Made by a program: the position numbers and the translations under genes. This document shows positions 21,887-34,429 of a stretch of DNA of 64,000 nucleotides, in pieces. The stretch is from Adineta ricciae. Its lineage: Eukaryota > Rotifera > Eurotatoria > Adinetida > Adinetidae. Under the pieces are notes generated by a model. It was not told where the DNA came from. It was given only the letters and a program-made list of their open reading frames with translations, and did no database searches. The stretch spans positions 1,240,001 through 1,304,000 of the forward strand of contig CAJNOJ010000002.1 of NCBI GenBank assembly GCA_905250025.1. Direction: 5' to 3'. Positions within the stretch are counted from its first letter, which is position 1; the number at the start of each line of letters is the position of its first letter.

Positions 21887-23770
21887 TTAAGAGCCTTCTT
21901 GACCGAATTCTTGTGTGAACTTTTGCTGCAGTTTTAAATCATCTTCGCCTACTGTTGGCTTTTGCGTAGCAAGTGCTGCTGCCATATCACTCTACATAGA
22001 TACAAACAATCAGTGTTTATTATAATTTATTAGAAGAGATCTTTTATAATGACTAACCATAGATACAGGAGGTTCGCATAGTTCTTCTGATGAAATTTCG
22101 TCTAATGTTTTTCCTACAGCACCTTGATCACCCGGTGAACAAGCTAGCCAAAGCAATCGAGGTCCGTCAGGTTTCGGATTAGGTACCTTTATAAAGAATA
22201 AATATCGTGCTAGAAAACCAATGTCATTAAGGAGCAAAATAACATACTTGTTTGAAATGGGTGGCACTGCCTAGACGTCGTATAGGTCTTAGTAACGCTT
22301 CACGACAAACAACTGCTATATCAGCACCAGAATAGCTATGCACACAAGTACAATATACTCCTCCACTTCTTACATATACCATGTTTTACTTACTGCTCAG
22401 CACGTTGTGCTAACTGCATCCATTCGTGTTCCTTGATGGTATGATATGTATTGACGCCTAAGTGTGTTTTGAACATGGCAGCACGTTCATTGACTCCAGG
22501 AAGTGGAATATAGATTCTCTTCTCAAAACTAGAACAACAACAACACATCCAACGTCTATCTTACAAATGTATCAGAACATACCGTCGTCGAATAGCTGTA
22601 TCTAACGCCCAGGGAATGTTAGTAGCAGCAAGAACAAGAACGCCAGAATTATCCGTTCCCACGCCTGAAAACAAACATGCTTGTGTCCGTATTTGTATAT
22701 ATCACCATGGGGAAAGTAGCATACCTTGCATTTGTACAAGAAATTCAGTTTTAACGCGTCTTGACGATTCGGATTCAGTGTCGTTACGTTGTCCACAAAG
22801 TGCATCGATTTCATCGATGAATACAATACATGGTTGTCGTTCGCGAGCTAGTTCAAACAAACATTTCACACCCTTTTCACTTTCTCCTAGCCACTTCGAG
22901 AGAAGATCAGATGAGCTGACTGAGATAAAAGTGCTTTTGCATTCGGTAGCAATTGCTTTAGCGAGATAGGACTTTCCAGTACCAGGCGGCTGAAAGCGAA
23001 GAGATAAAATGAGGAAGGACCGGAATAAATGATTACCTACTCCGTATAGTAAAATACCAGCCCACGGCTTGCGTTTTCCTGCAGAAATGTCATCATATAC
23101 TATAATCAAAACTCTTCTGTGAATTGCTCACCTTGAAAAAGTTGAGGAAATTTAACTGGTAAGATAACAGCTTCTTTCAATGCTTCTTTTGCTTGTTCTA
23201 ATCCAACGACATCAGCAAAAGTAACGTTAGGATCGGTAACAATAGCTCCTGAAAATATCAACCAACGCTAGTATATGGATAATCATTATCTTTATTAGCC
23301 TATACCTTCGAACTTTTGCATCATGCGTCTTCTATCTGGATCTGCATTGTCATCATCATCACCTTTGTTGTCTTTCGAATTTCCGCGTCCGTTAGATGTA
23401 TCAGCAACAGCTTTCTTTTTCGTCGGGCCTTTCTTTAGAATTTCTTTGATTTCTTCTGCTCGCTTTACATAACTTTCTATTTTAGCCAGAATTGTTTGTT
23501 TCATCTGTGCGTTCATCGATCCATCTAAAATAGATTTCCAAAGATCATTAATCAGCCTTCGTCTCCATCTACTAACATTTTCTTGCTTGCATAAGCCATT
23601 CTGCTGCTGTCATATAATGTTTTGCCGCAGCTTCATAATTATGTGCCTTATCTTCCTCTGTCGCTTGCTCAGCACTTCGAATACCTTTCTGAGAAAACAC
23701 GCCGTATGCAGAAACTTCCAGATGACGATTAAACTCTTACTTGAATATAATCACTTTGACCACTACTCAT
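21887..23770 (-). CDS. VPS4: VPS4 AAA ATPase, copy A
   Basis: Eleven exons (23770-23741, 23688-23577, 23524-23306, 23248-23132, 23078-23041, 22989-22725, 22664-22583, 22528-22394, 22335-22248, 22186-22058, 21991-21887) give 439 residues, the VPS4 length. An N-terminal MIT domain ([20 protein letters not shown]) is followed by Walker [14 protein letters not shown], Walker [17 protein letters not shown], sensor [10 protein letters not shown], arginine fingers [13 protein letters not shown] and the C-terminal helix ending FGQEGS. VPS4 disassembles ESCRT-III on endosomes and at abscission. Intron positions match copy B exactly, and parts of the two copies are nearly identical, introns included. 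All catalytic motifs are intact. Confidence 0.94.
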
Positions 23771-24657
23771 TGTTTTAATAATTTTATGATAAGATTTGAG
23801 AGTTGTTAAAAAAATATTCAATAAATATAACTGAGGCTACACACAGTCGGAGAAAGATAAATTCATATCTGAAATGGAAGAAATGAGTAATCGACAGAAT
23901 TACTTCATCATTTGAAATATTGACTAAACTCAACAGGAGAAAATATGAAACGTTGTTTATCCTTTCGAATACACATGACATGAATGATCGTGATCGAGTC
24001 GAATTGAATTGAGTGTGGGATAAGGCATGAGTCATCATAATCTCGAATAAAAATGAATGAATGAATGAATTCTGTTTGTCTGACAACGATAGTCGAATAG
24101 AAAAATTTCCAAGTTAATCAAATGATTATGATCATTCACACACGAAATGATTCGAAAAATAATAAATACAACAAAATTTTCAAAACTACTTTGTTATCAT
24201 TTCGAATTTTCTCTTTGCCGTTCTTATCGTTCCATTACAATATTTATTAATCATTCCTTCAGATGGCAGGAGTTGCTGTAGAAAAACAAAGCGACTGACG
24301 CCATAGAACAACAATGATTTGTGTTCATCTAGGTTTCTTTGTTTATTCATCTGTTATTTGCGGAACAGAAACTCGAGAATAAAAGTTGAAAATCTCTATT
24401 AGCAAGACCTTTTCAAAGCTTTTCTATTAAAACAATCAAAGGAAGACTATACCGATCAATTGAAACTAATCAATATCACGAATTTGTACAGAGCGTTGTA
24501 GGACCGTAGTATTTTCGTTTATTATCAAACTTGAAAGTCTTTTGTATCATAAAAGTCATAAACGCGTATGTACATAACTTCGGAAAAAATAGTTCATAAA
24601 ACCGCCGGGATTCATATTAGCAAGTGACATGAATAATTTGGACAGAGTTTTATTTTT
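23771..24657. other. Spacer between tandem VPS4 genes
   Basis: AT-rich spacer of about 890 nt. Includes a short (GAAT)n run near 24053-24069. No gene is visible. It must contain the promoter of copy A and the 3' flank of copy B. Confidence 0.45.
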
Positions 24658-26547
24658 TTATGAACCGCCTTGGCCGAACTTTTCAGTAAATGCGTCATAC
24701 TTCTTTAGCTCTTCTACGCATACTGTCCCTTTTTGTGTTTCAACAGCAGCTAACATGTCAGTCTACAAAAATCGATGGATGTTATTATAAATTTCTACAA
24801 GTAAACATTTCCTCTGCTACAACTTACCATCGTTACTGGTGGTTCACCTATTTCATCTGGATCTATATTGTCTAATGTCAGCGATTTCGCACTTGCATCT
24901 CCTGGTGAGCAAGGAAACCAGAGATGAGTAGGTTCATTGGGATCAACATTCGGATTTGGCATCTACGAGAAAAATATTTCAAAATCGAAAGTTTTTTCTT
25001 ATTGATACGAACTTGTTTAAAATGAGTTGCATCGCTGAGTCGTCGTATAGGTCTTAGTAACGCTTCACGACAAACAACTGCTATATCAGCACCAGAGTAG
25101 CTATGCACACAAGTACAATATACTCCTCCACTTCTTACATATACCATGTTTTACTTACTGCTCAGCACGTTGTGCTAACTGCATCCATTCGTGTTCCTTG
25201 ATGGTATGATATGTGTTGACGCCTAAGTGTGTTTTGAACATGGCAGCACGTTCATTGACTCCAGGAAGTGGAATATAGATTCTCTTCTCAAAACTAAAAC
25301 AACGATAAAACATCCGACACTTATCTTGTAACGATATTCCTAAGCATCAGAGAGTACCGTCTTCGCATGCCTTGATCAAGTTCCCAAGGCATGTTAGTTG
25401 CACCAAGAAAAAGCACACCAGAATTGTCACTTGCAACACCTAACAATAAATACATGTAAATAACAAGAACGAATGCCGACGGCGATCTATATGATTTGAA
25501 TTCAAAGGAAGGTCGAACATACCGTCCATTTGTACGAGGAATTCGTTTTTCACGCGTCGTGCTGATTCTGACTCATTTTCATTGCGTTGTCCACAGAGTG
25601 CATCAACTTCATCGATGAATACAACGCATGGTTTCCGTTCGCGAGCGAGCTCGAATAGGCATGTAACAGCCTTTTCACTGTCGCCGAGCCATCTCGAGAG
25701 AAGATTAGACGAAGTGACTGAGATAAAAGTGCTTTTGCATTCGGTAGCAATTGCTTTAGCGAGATAGGACTTTCCAGTACCAGGAGGCTGAAAGAGAAGA
25801 GATAAAATGACGAGAAATAGAATCGATGGTGGCTTACTCCATAGAGCAGAATACCGATAAATGGTTTACGTTGTCCTAAAATATAGAATCACACTTTATT
25901 GCATGTTTATTATTCACTAAAGACATGAATCTACCTTTAAATAGTTTTGGAAGTTTGATCGGTAAGATAACAGCTTCTCTCAGTGCTCGTTTTGCTTGAT
26001 CCAAACCAACGACATTAGCAAATGAAACTTGTGGATTATCAACGATCGATTCTAAAATTTCAATAAAGTCATTGTTACCTATATCTAACAAATAGACGTA
26101 ATGGAACTGACGTTCTAGTCGTTGCATAGTGCGCTTTTTATCTGGATCTATGACGCCACCATCATTGCCTTGAGCAGCATCCGAAACAGCAACTGCTTGT
26201 TTCGACGGTTGCTTATTCCTGATCTCTTCTGCTCTTTTCAAATATGTATCGACTTTTGTTCGTATGGTTGTCTTCGTTGCATCATTCATAGCTCCATCTA
26301 GTAATGGAAATGCATTGACCAGTTTGAATATAGACCTACAATACTTACATTTCATTGCGTGCATGAAATAATTACTTGCATCCATGTAAAGTCCTGCAGC
26401 CGTTTCGTAATCACGTTGTCTGTCTGCTTCCGTAGCTCGTTCAGCAAGTTGTTTACCTTTCTGGTAAATAAATAACATTAGGTATACTGGTCAACGATAA
26501 TAATAGTTAAAATTTACCTCTATGGCATCCATGTAATTTAGAGTCAT
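24658..26547 (-). CDS. VPS4: VPS4 AAA ATPase, copy B
   Basis: Eleven exons (26547-26518, 26460-26349, 26297-26112, 26051-25935, 25875-25838, 25787-25523, 25439-25358, 25293-25159, 25100-25013, 24962-24828, 24762-24658) give 430 residues. MIT domain [20 protein letters not shown], Walker [14 protein letters not shown], Walker [31 protein letters not shown] and a C-terminus ending FGQGGS. All catalytic residues are kept, so it should be an active paralog of copy A. MIT domain, linker and C-terminal domain have diverged more than the ATPase core, which hints at different ESCRT-III partners (inference). Same strand as copy A, 887 nt apart. Confidence 0.93.
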
Positions 26548-27383
26548 TGATTTATAATATTTTCTAACAATATATAGAAAACGATAAAAGATCGACCAGT
26601 TCTTTTCTGAAAACCTTAATCTCGCAAATAAAAGATGTGTTCTTCGTCTGTAGAAACCAAAAGCAAAGTTACAGAATTAGTAATACATGTTTGCTTTATA
26701 TACAGACAATTTTGTCGCTTGAAAATGAGTAATCGTCAGAGAAAACAGAGCGTTTGCTTTTTCCAGGTATGAAAAATGAGTCAAGACTTTACATTCACCT
26801 ATTCATCAATAATATTAGTCATTTTTATCACTGTGTTGTATTTCATATGAGAATTTCGAATGAATTCTAGGCATGCAAAGAATTACGCAATTTTTGTGCA
26901 TGTTGTGTATATCGAACTTGAAATCTCTTTCGGAACATTTTCAAAATGGTAACAATCGAATGAATTTTGAACTACTTTTCAATTCAGAATATAGTGAACA
27001 GACTCCACACTTTCGCACGCCACACGCGTTCATAATGTTCATCTATTATTTTTATTTCGTATACGTATAAAGAGCAACATTCTTTACCGACAGTTTCAAA
27101 GATCAGTATTGAAATCATTTGATTCGGCGAGCTCTATCTACTATTTTTATCCAAAATAACAGTCCGAATTGCAAAAAAGTCAGCTGTAGACGATTTGTAA
27201 TGTTAATATAGATGACACTATGCATCATACATTGGCAATGTCGAAAATGACTGACCAATGAAATTGAAATATAAACAGCATAGCGTACAACATGATATAC
27301 GACTACGGGAAGTGTAAGTTCCGAAAATTTTTCCGAAGTTTATCATCGAAAAGTTCGACATTTGACCAGATAGACATAAGACT
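26548..27383. other. Divergent intergenic region
   Basis: Separates VPS4 copy B (leftward) from glyoxalase II (rightward), so it should hold both promoters. Short open frames here (for example 26873-27070) have no family resemblance and no splice support. Confidence 0.45.
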
Positions 27384-28488
27384 ATGCTTGTACGACATCA
27401 GTCGTTGTTGAAGTAAGTCGGAGTAATGTTTCTTGAACTAAAACTAGAAAATCTTGATATTGTAAAGATATGATTTCTATTTTTGCTTCAGATTTTCATC
27501 TTTTATTCATCATCTTTGTTCTCGCACAATGAAAATTCGTCATTTCAATGCATTAGAAGATAACTATATGTATTTAATCACTAGTGACAAATCAAACGAG
27601 TGTGCTGTGGTAGATCCTGCTGAACCCGCCGAAGTAGATATTCTCTCAAACATATCAACTTTATATTCCTTTATTCTTGTACGATTAGCTAGTGAAAACC
27701 ATCAAAAACGAAGGTTTAAAGTTAACGACTATTCTAACTACACATCATCATTATGATCATGCTGGTGGTAACAGTAAGATGCTCGAAATGATGGGCGCGG
27801 AAAAAGATCAAATACAAGTTGTCGGTGGTGATAAATCATTACAAGCTCTGACACATCCCGTTAAAGACAATGAAAAACTTCAAGTATTCGATTTCTCTAT
27901 TTCCATATATTCACATCAAGTTTTCCTATTGCAATAGATCGGAGAATTAGAAGTTACTTGTTTGTCAACACCTTGCCATACAGCTGGTCATGTATGTTAC
28001 GTTGTTTCTGGTGAGAAACATGGAAGTTGTTTGTTCATTATTTTCTAAATAAAAATCATTCCAGACGGAAGGGAACAAGCTGTTTTTACCGGTGATACTC
28101 TATTCATTGGCGGTTGCGGCAAATTTTTTGAAGGTACAGCAGCACAAATGCAATCAAGTCTTCAGAAACTCGCATCACTTGATCCTAAAACTGTATAATA
28201 TCTTAACTTCGTTTTTAAATATACATTGAATATTTTTAGCTTGTGTATTGTGGACATGAATATACCAAGAAGAATCTTGAATTTGCAGCAACGGTCGAAC
28301 CGGATAATCAGGATTTGAAATCTAAACAAGCAAGTTTGAAATCGGTGACCATTCCATCGACGATTGGTGATGAGTTGAAGTTTAATCCATTTATGCGTAC
28401 GAATCAAGCGAGTGTTCAAGCATTTACCGGTAAAAAAGATCCAGTTGAATGTATGGCTGAATTGCGTGAACGAAAAAATAAATTTTAA
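27384..28488 (+). CDS. HAGH: Hydroxyacylglutathione hydrolase (glyoxalase II), mitochondrial and cytosolic starts
   Basis: Exons 27384-27412, 27492-27633, 27689-27883, 27938-28010, 28065-28192 and 28240-28488 give 271 residues. The metal-binding motif [36 protein letters not shown] and [13 protein letters not shown] identify glyoxalase II, which hydrolyses S-D-lactoylglutathione to lactate and glutathione using a binuclear metal site. The first exon plus the 5' end of the second encode [10 protein letters not shown] and [12 protein letters not shown], a basic, hydroxylated presequence ending just before a second in-frame ATG at 27529 ([15 protein letters not shown]). Translation from 27384 would give a mitochondrial form, from 27529 a cytosolic form of 249 residues, as known for the human gene. 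Confidence 0.92.
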
Positions 28489-28812
28489 AGCATAGTTTTC
28501 TATTAATCGAGCAAGAATTATCCGTTTTTGAATAAACTAGCGAGACTCGAAATCATCGATATCTAGTTCTTTGAATAGTATTTTTATCGTTTAGATATTT
28601 ATACAAAGGAATCAGATGATTCCTCGCTTAATAGAAGTATTTTACCAAAACTAGACATTTTTCGAATTTTCACGATGATAAGAGACGGAAAATTACGTGT
28701 GGCGCGTTGTTTTTCTTTTCCATTTCGATGTACATTGCTGAAATCGTACACAACTCAACTGTTTGTTCTTATTTCTAGATAATCACTTGAATTTCGAAGT
28801 CATCTATTCGAA
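28489..28812. other. Intergenic gap
   Basis: Short spacer. A TTCTTATTTCTAG acceptor-like site at about 28766-28778 lies 34 nt before the GALNT start codon. Nothing else is seen. Confidence 0.4.
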
Positions 28813-31156
28813 ATGATCAAAGGTCGTTTAGGACGATATTTAATCATATTTGCTGGATTGTATTTTACATGTGTTTTCGTCTTTTTCCGTTCGTTTACTT
28901 CTGACAAATCTGATATTGTTTCAACATCACCACGAATTCAAGCACATCTCGTCAACGATGACGCTGAACTACAGAAGGACATTCCACATCATATAGCTGT
29001 TCGACAGATCGACAGGGATCAGAATTCCAAACAGATTTCAAAAGTGAAAAAAAGGAAAAATGTTCGTTCGAAACTGGAACCATTTATGACGAAAGGTGTG
29101 TTAGGAAATTATGAAGAACAAGATGTTCGTCGAGTTACAGGTCCTGGTGAAGGAGGTGAAGGAGTGGTTTTGCAAGGAGAAGATGTTAAACTCGGTGAAC
29201 AATCCGTTGCAGAATATGGCTTCAATGAAGTTGCAAGTGATAAAATCTCATTGGATCGTCGTGCACGTGACACAAGGTGCGATGATTGAAGAGGAAATTT
29301 TCAAAAAGATAAATTCTATTGTATATTGTTTAGGCCAGCTGGATGTAAATATTGGAATTATCCAAGCGTTGAGAAACTACCGACTGCATCAGTTATTCTG
29401 GTGTTTCATAATGAAGGATGGTCAACGTTAGTCCGAACGATTCATTCTGTGATCAATACAAGTCCAAAAGAATTGTTAAAAGATGTTATTCTTGTTGATG
29501 ATTACAGTGATCAGGAGCATATCACTGTTCGTTTACCAGAATATATCAAACGATGGAATGGTCTTGTTAAATATACTCGGACTGAAAAACGGTATGTTCA
29601 CTTTTCAAAAAACGAGAGTTGCTGATCGAGATGAACTTTTCTAGTGTTGGACTTGTCGAAGCTCGTGTGATCGGTGCTCGAATTTGTGAAGGTGATGTTA
29701 TTGTCATTTTAGATGCTCATTGCGAATGCGTAAGAACAATATATGTTGTTTTATTATCACCACATTCTTTTTCACTAGGTAACTAATTGGCTACCACCAT
29801 TATTGACTCGAATCGCACTGAATCAACGAACTTTAGCTGTGCCGATTGTCGATGGCATTGAATGGAATACGCTTCGACATAATACCGCGTATGGCGGAAC
29901 ACTTTATCGAGGCATCTGGGAATGGGGATTTTTATATAAAGAATCTGAATTATCACAACGGGAAAGAAATTTAATGAAACATCCAACTGAACCATATAAG
30001 AGTCCAACTGTAAGATAAGAATGCAATCATTTTGACGTTAATAACGAGAAATTTCTTGTTTACAGCATGCTGGCGGTCTACTTGCGATTGATAAGAAATG
30101 GTTCTTCCAATTGGGTGGTTACGATCCAGATATTAAAATTTGGTAAATATTTTAAGAATTTACCTTTGACGTTCTGAAATATAACACTTCTTTTTTCTCT
30201 TGCAGGGGAGGTATGAATTTCGCTTCTGTTGCTCATCTTTTACCTATAATAGCATTAATTATTAGGCGAACAGTATGAATTGAGCTTTAAGGTTTGGATG
30301 TGTGGAGGTCAGATCGAATGGTAAATGAAAACAAACAAGCTTTCGCTCATCAAAGTCTCTTTGTTCTGTATTCAGGGTTAGCTGCAGTCATGTTGGACAC
30401 ATCTATCGAGGCCCTCGTCGGCGCGCTATGCAACCTCGAGACGGAAATCCTCAACAAAGTCATATCAATCATCTTCGTGTTGCTGAGGTATTCACCAGAA
30501 TCTGCTCGTATAAACAAGTCTGTTCATCTCATCGTAGGTATGGATGGACGAATATAAAGAATATTACTTACGACGAAATCCGCATCATGCCCGTTTGGAC
30601 ATCGGTGATACGAGTGCTTATAAAGCGATACGCCAAAGTTTGAATTGTTCGAGTTTTAAATGGTTTTTGGATGAAGTTGCTTATGAAATGGAAGCAAAAT
30701 ATCCGTTGCCTCCAGCAAATCTGGTTTGGGGTGAGATGCGCAATGAAAATTATTCTCAAACATGCGCTGATGTATACGACAATAAGTATGGTCGACCAAT
30801 TGGTGTGTCCGGCTGTCACCATCAAGGTGGTAATCAATTGTTTCGTCTAAATGTTGAAGGTGAATGGTCAGTAGGTGAACATTGTTTTGTATCCGAAGGC
30901 ACAACCGTTGTTGCAAAGTAAAACATAACGTTATCTCATATCATATTTACTTTTTTGTCTTTCTACCAGACATTGTGTACAAATGGGCCAATGGATACCG
31001 AAAGGTGAATGGACGTACGACAGTCAAATACGACAAATTCGCTCAAAGAAAGTTGATAAATGTGTTTCAACGAATGGCCAACGATTATTTTTAGAGATTT
31101 GTGATGAGAATTCAGCAGCTCAGAAATGGGTGTGGAGTGAAATTTATCTGAGCTGA
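28813..31156 (+). CDS. GALNT: Polypeptide N-acetylgalactosaminyltransferase (GALNT), type II Golgi enzyme
   Basis: Ten exons (28813-29276, 29334-29591, 29645-29729, 29779-30009, 30066-30142, 30206-30210, 30266-30320, 30376-30487, 30538-30917, 30970-31156) give 617 residues. A short cytosolic tail and signal anchor (about residues 8-27) lead to a stem. The catalytic domain has [17 protein letters not shown], the metal-binding DxH (ILDAHCEC), [31 protein letters not shown] and [11 protein letters not shown]-terminal beta-trefoil lectin domain of the ricin-B fold follows (C...[21 protein letters not shown]). It transfers GalNAc to Ser/Thr to start mucin-type O-glycans in the Golgi. Odd: the WGGE motif is completed by a 5-nt exon. 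Isoform number cannot be assigned. Confidence 0.93.
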
Positions 31157-31449
31157 TAAGGAGAAATCCATGTCTTGCTTCCAAAGAATCTCCAGTGAAT
31201 TTTGTCTTATTCTATGCAATACCTGATCATTTTTTTATTACTGGCTTATGTTCGGTTATTCTCTTTTATATGCTTTCGAATTGTGTTTCTTTTTCTTGTT
31301 GAATCCTATGTTAATTTATTCTTCTGGTGGCTTCTAATTTTTTTAAAGCAATTTGTTACGTGGCAATATGAACGAGTTTTAAAATGAAAGAAAAACAAAA
31401 CCTAAATAAAGAGATGTATATCATCTACGATCTCTTTACTTTAGATAAA

Positions 31450-34240
31450 ATGTTACAATTTCTAGCAAGACGAACACATCTAACGAATCGACACACATTA
31501 CATTTCTCCAAGTCACTTGTCCGTAATAGTTATTATCTCGTGTAAGTATTCTATTGTTCCTACAGACAATTGAATTTCTATGTTTTCATCGTTGCACAGA
31601 GTACCTGAGTTACCACCTGTTGTCGAAGGTAGTGACGCACTGTTTCATTGGGATACATTTCCATCTTACGAACATGCGACACCTCAAGCCGTTGTGAGTG
31701 GAGGTCTTCGATTGTGTTCGGAGACGGATACAGCGATACAACATCACGTGGAAAAAACAGCACATGGTAAAGAAGCAATTGATGAATCTTGAAAACAATT
31801 TCGATTTTGTAGAATCATCGAAGCCAACATTTGAATCAATATTTAATCCAATTGAAGATTTAAATGTTCCATTCGAAACAGGTTTCTGTACGATTCGTCA
31901 GCTAGCGTTAGTTGATCAACGAAAGTTTGCTAATTTGTATTCCAAAGTCAGTCACGACATTTCAATTAACTTTTCAACTGTTCGTATTCAATTAGTTCGA
32001 TGGTCACTTTACCATGCATCGAGAATTTCGCTTTCAAGATCCAACTCTCTACAATCTTGTTCAAGTAATGTCCAACCACATTCTACTCTTTTCTATTTTC
32101 AAACTCGATCGTACACTGTAGAGTCTTAATACTGATGAAAAACGTGCAAAGTTAAAAGATTGGCAACAAACTTTAATCAATCTTTACTTACATTTCGGAA
32201 AGCTGAACGGTTGTCATTTGCAAAATGAAGAACTTGATCAATTACAGTTACTCAATGGAAAACTTAGTCAACATCAATACAGCTTTGCGTTAGTAGAAAG
32301 AACGTGTGTGTGTGTATCATCATCTTTTCGCTCTTTTTTTTCGAATAGACAAAGGCTGCTCTACGCGAATAAAACATTTACACATCTTGAACTGGATCCA
32401 TTTGCTTTTGACGATGTGCCATATCATATCAAACAGCAATTCGCTGTTGATAAGTGAGAGAACCTAAGAAATACTCTCCTTATTTCCGAGTTTGTTTTTC
32501 TCGACTAGATCAAAACCAGAATCTGGTCCGTGGAAATTAGATTTATCTGATCGAACATTTCATACGATTATGACATACTCCGGCAATCGTCCGTTACGAA
32601 AATTGCTGTTCGAAGCATATTACGGTCGTGCCTCACCAACAGTTGATCGCTTGAATCGAAATGTGGAAAATATTGTTGAAATTACTCGAAAAAGGTTTTT
32701 CTTCTTTTTTTTTCTCATTCTTATGTATTCTCTCGTTTTAACCTTTCATAGAAAGTTAATCGCAAAATTTCTTGGTTATTCTTGTTTTGCTGACATTGTT
32801 CTGCAATCCAAGATGGCTCGAACGAAAGAAACAGTTCAAGATTTCATCGAGAGTACTCGTTCAAAATTGAAGCCTATTCATGATGAAAATATCCGTGAAC
32901 TAACTGCATATGCTCAAGAGAAATCGAAGAAACCGAAAGAATATGAACAGCTACAAGCATGGGATGTTGCTTACTGGCGTCAAAGACAATTACAAGATTT
33001 ATCCTCATCGTTGAAAATCGATTCATCGCAAATCAGTCGATATTTCTCATACGATCGTGTACTCAATGGGCTTTTCGAATTTGTTGAAACTCTCTTTGGT
33101 GTCAAATTTCAATTAGAAACTAATTTTGATGATCAATACAAATGGCATCCGGATGTGCAAGTTTATCGATGTGTAGAAAATGGTAAGGCAATCTTTAGTT
33201 GAATTCATCAAGGATAAAAGGATATTCTTTTAGAAAATGTCATTGGACATTTGTTTGTTGATGCGTTTGCTCGACCAAACCAGAAATCAGAATTGTGTCT
33301 TGCTACTACTGGTCGAGGTAAGTCAACGATGGAATGTGGTTTATTACAAACGCATGTGATTTTTATTTTCAAGATCGTTGTCAACGACATAACGTCTTAC
33401 CAATTGCTTATCTCAATATGAATTTACCACGAATCGATGGAACAGCAACATTGATGACATTGGCACAACTCAAAGAAATGTTTTTCTCTGTATGTACTTA
33501 CTGTTGAGCTTTCGAGAAGTATTTCTCATCATTAATATTTCTTTAGTTCGGTCGAGTTCTTCAAGTTCTTCTTACCCAATCACCGAATCACGAATTAGCT
33601 GGCATTCGCAACCTAGAAGCCGATGCTCTTGACATTATCCCACATTTCTTAGTTCAATGTCTTCGTGATCCAAACATTCTCCCCTACATCAGCGAAAACG
33701 TCGAAACGAAAAAGACTCTCGACGCTTCAACATATCATCGTGCTTTAAATGAAATCGACCAGCATATGATTACTCATGATGTTCTCCGACAATTATACTT
33801 AAGTGCATTTGATCTAGAAATTCATACGAATGCAACAAACTACTATGATGCTATGGCAAAATTATGGCCGTCGTTCACGTCTGTTCCATTGCATAATCGT
33901 GACTTTCATCCATGCAGCTTTGAACAAATCTATTGTGAACAATTAGCATCAGCGTACTACTCACACAAATGGTCAGAAATGATTGCTTGTGATTTATTCA
34001 ATGCTTTCAAAGAAGTGGGAATGAACGAGAAAGACAAAATCTCTGAACTTGGAAAGAAGTAAGAGGCACACACATACACAAGAGGCGAATTTCTCACTAA
34101 TTCCTATGTTTTATTTTAGATTTCGTAGTACAATTTTAGCACGTGGTGGTACAGTTAGTATGCGCGAACTTTTCCGAGAATTTCGCTCGCGAGAGCCAAA
34201 TTATGAGCATTACATTCAAAGACTAACCACACAAGTTTAG
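31450..34240 (+). CDS. Peptidase family M3 homolog without the zinc motif (predicted inactive)
   Basis: Twelve exons (31450-31541, 31600-31766, 31813-31946, 31996-32064, 32122-32288, 32349-32453, 32509-32694, 32752-33182, 33234-33317, 33374-33489, 33547-34058, 34120-34240) give 727 residues. The N-terminus (MLQFLARRTHLTNRHTLHFS) looks like a mitochondrial presequence. Body motifs of oligopeptidase A/thimet-type M3 enzymes are kept: FDGHFTMHREFRF, LRKLLFEAYYGRAS, AWDVAYWRQRQ, ELAGIRNLEADALDIIPHF, and the C-terminal LARGGTVSMRELFREF (compare GGS...F). At the position of HEFGH, however, the protein reads FSFGR, removing both zinc His ligands and the catalytic Glu. The frame is otherwise intact, so it is a pseudoenzyme rather than a pseudogene. 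Role unknown. Confidence 0.85.
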
Positions 34241-34429
34241 ACTCGTCAGTTTTTTCTTGTAGTTCATGTTTTTCTAGATAATAAAAAGAAAACATCACAA
34301 AGTGTTCTCATGCTATACATTGACTTGTTTCGGCTTTTTATTTTAAACTTAGACTAGAATAAAAGTAATATGTACGTAAATTTGACTGTAAAGTATCAGA
34401 CACGACGGAACAAAAGAGACAAAGTTCAT

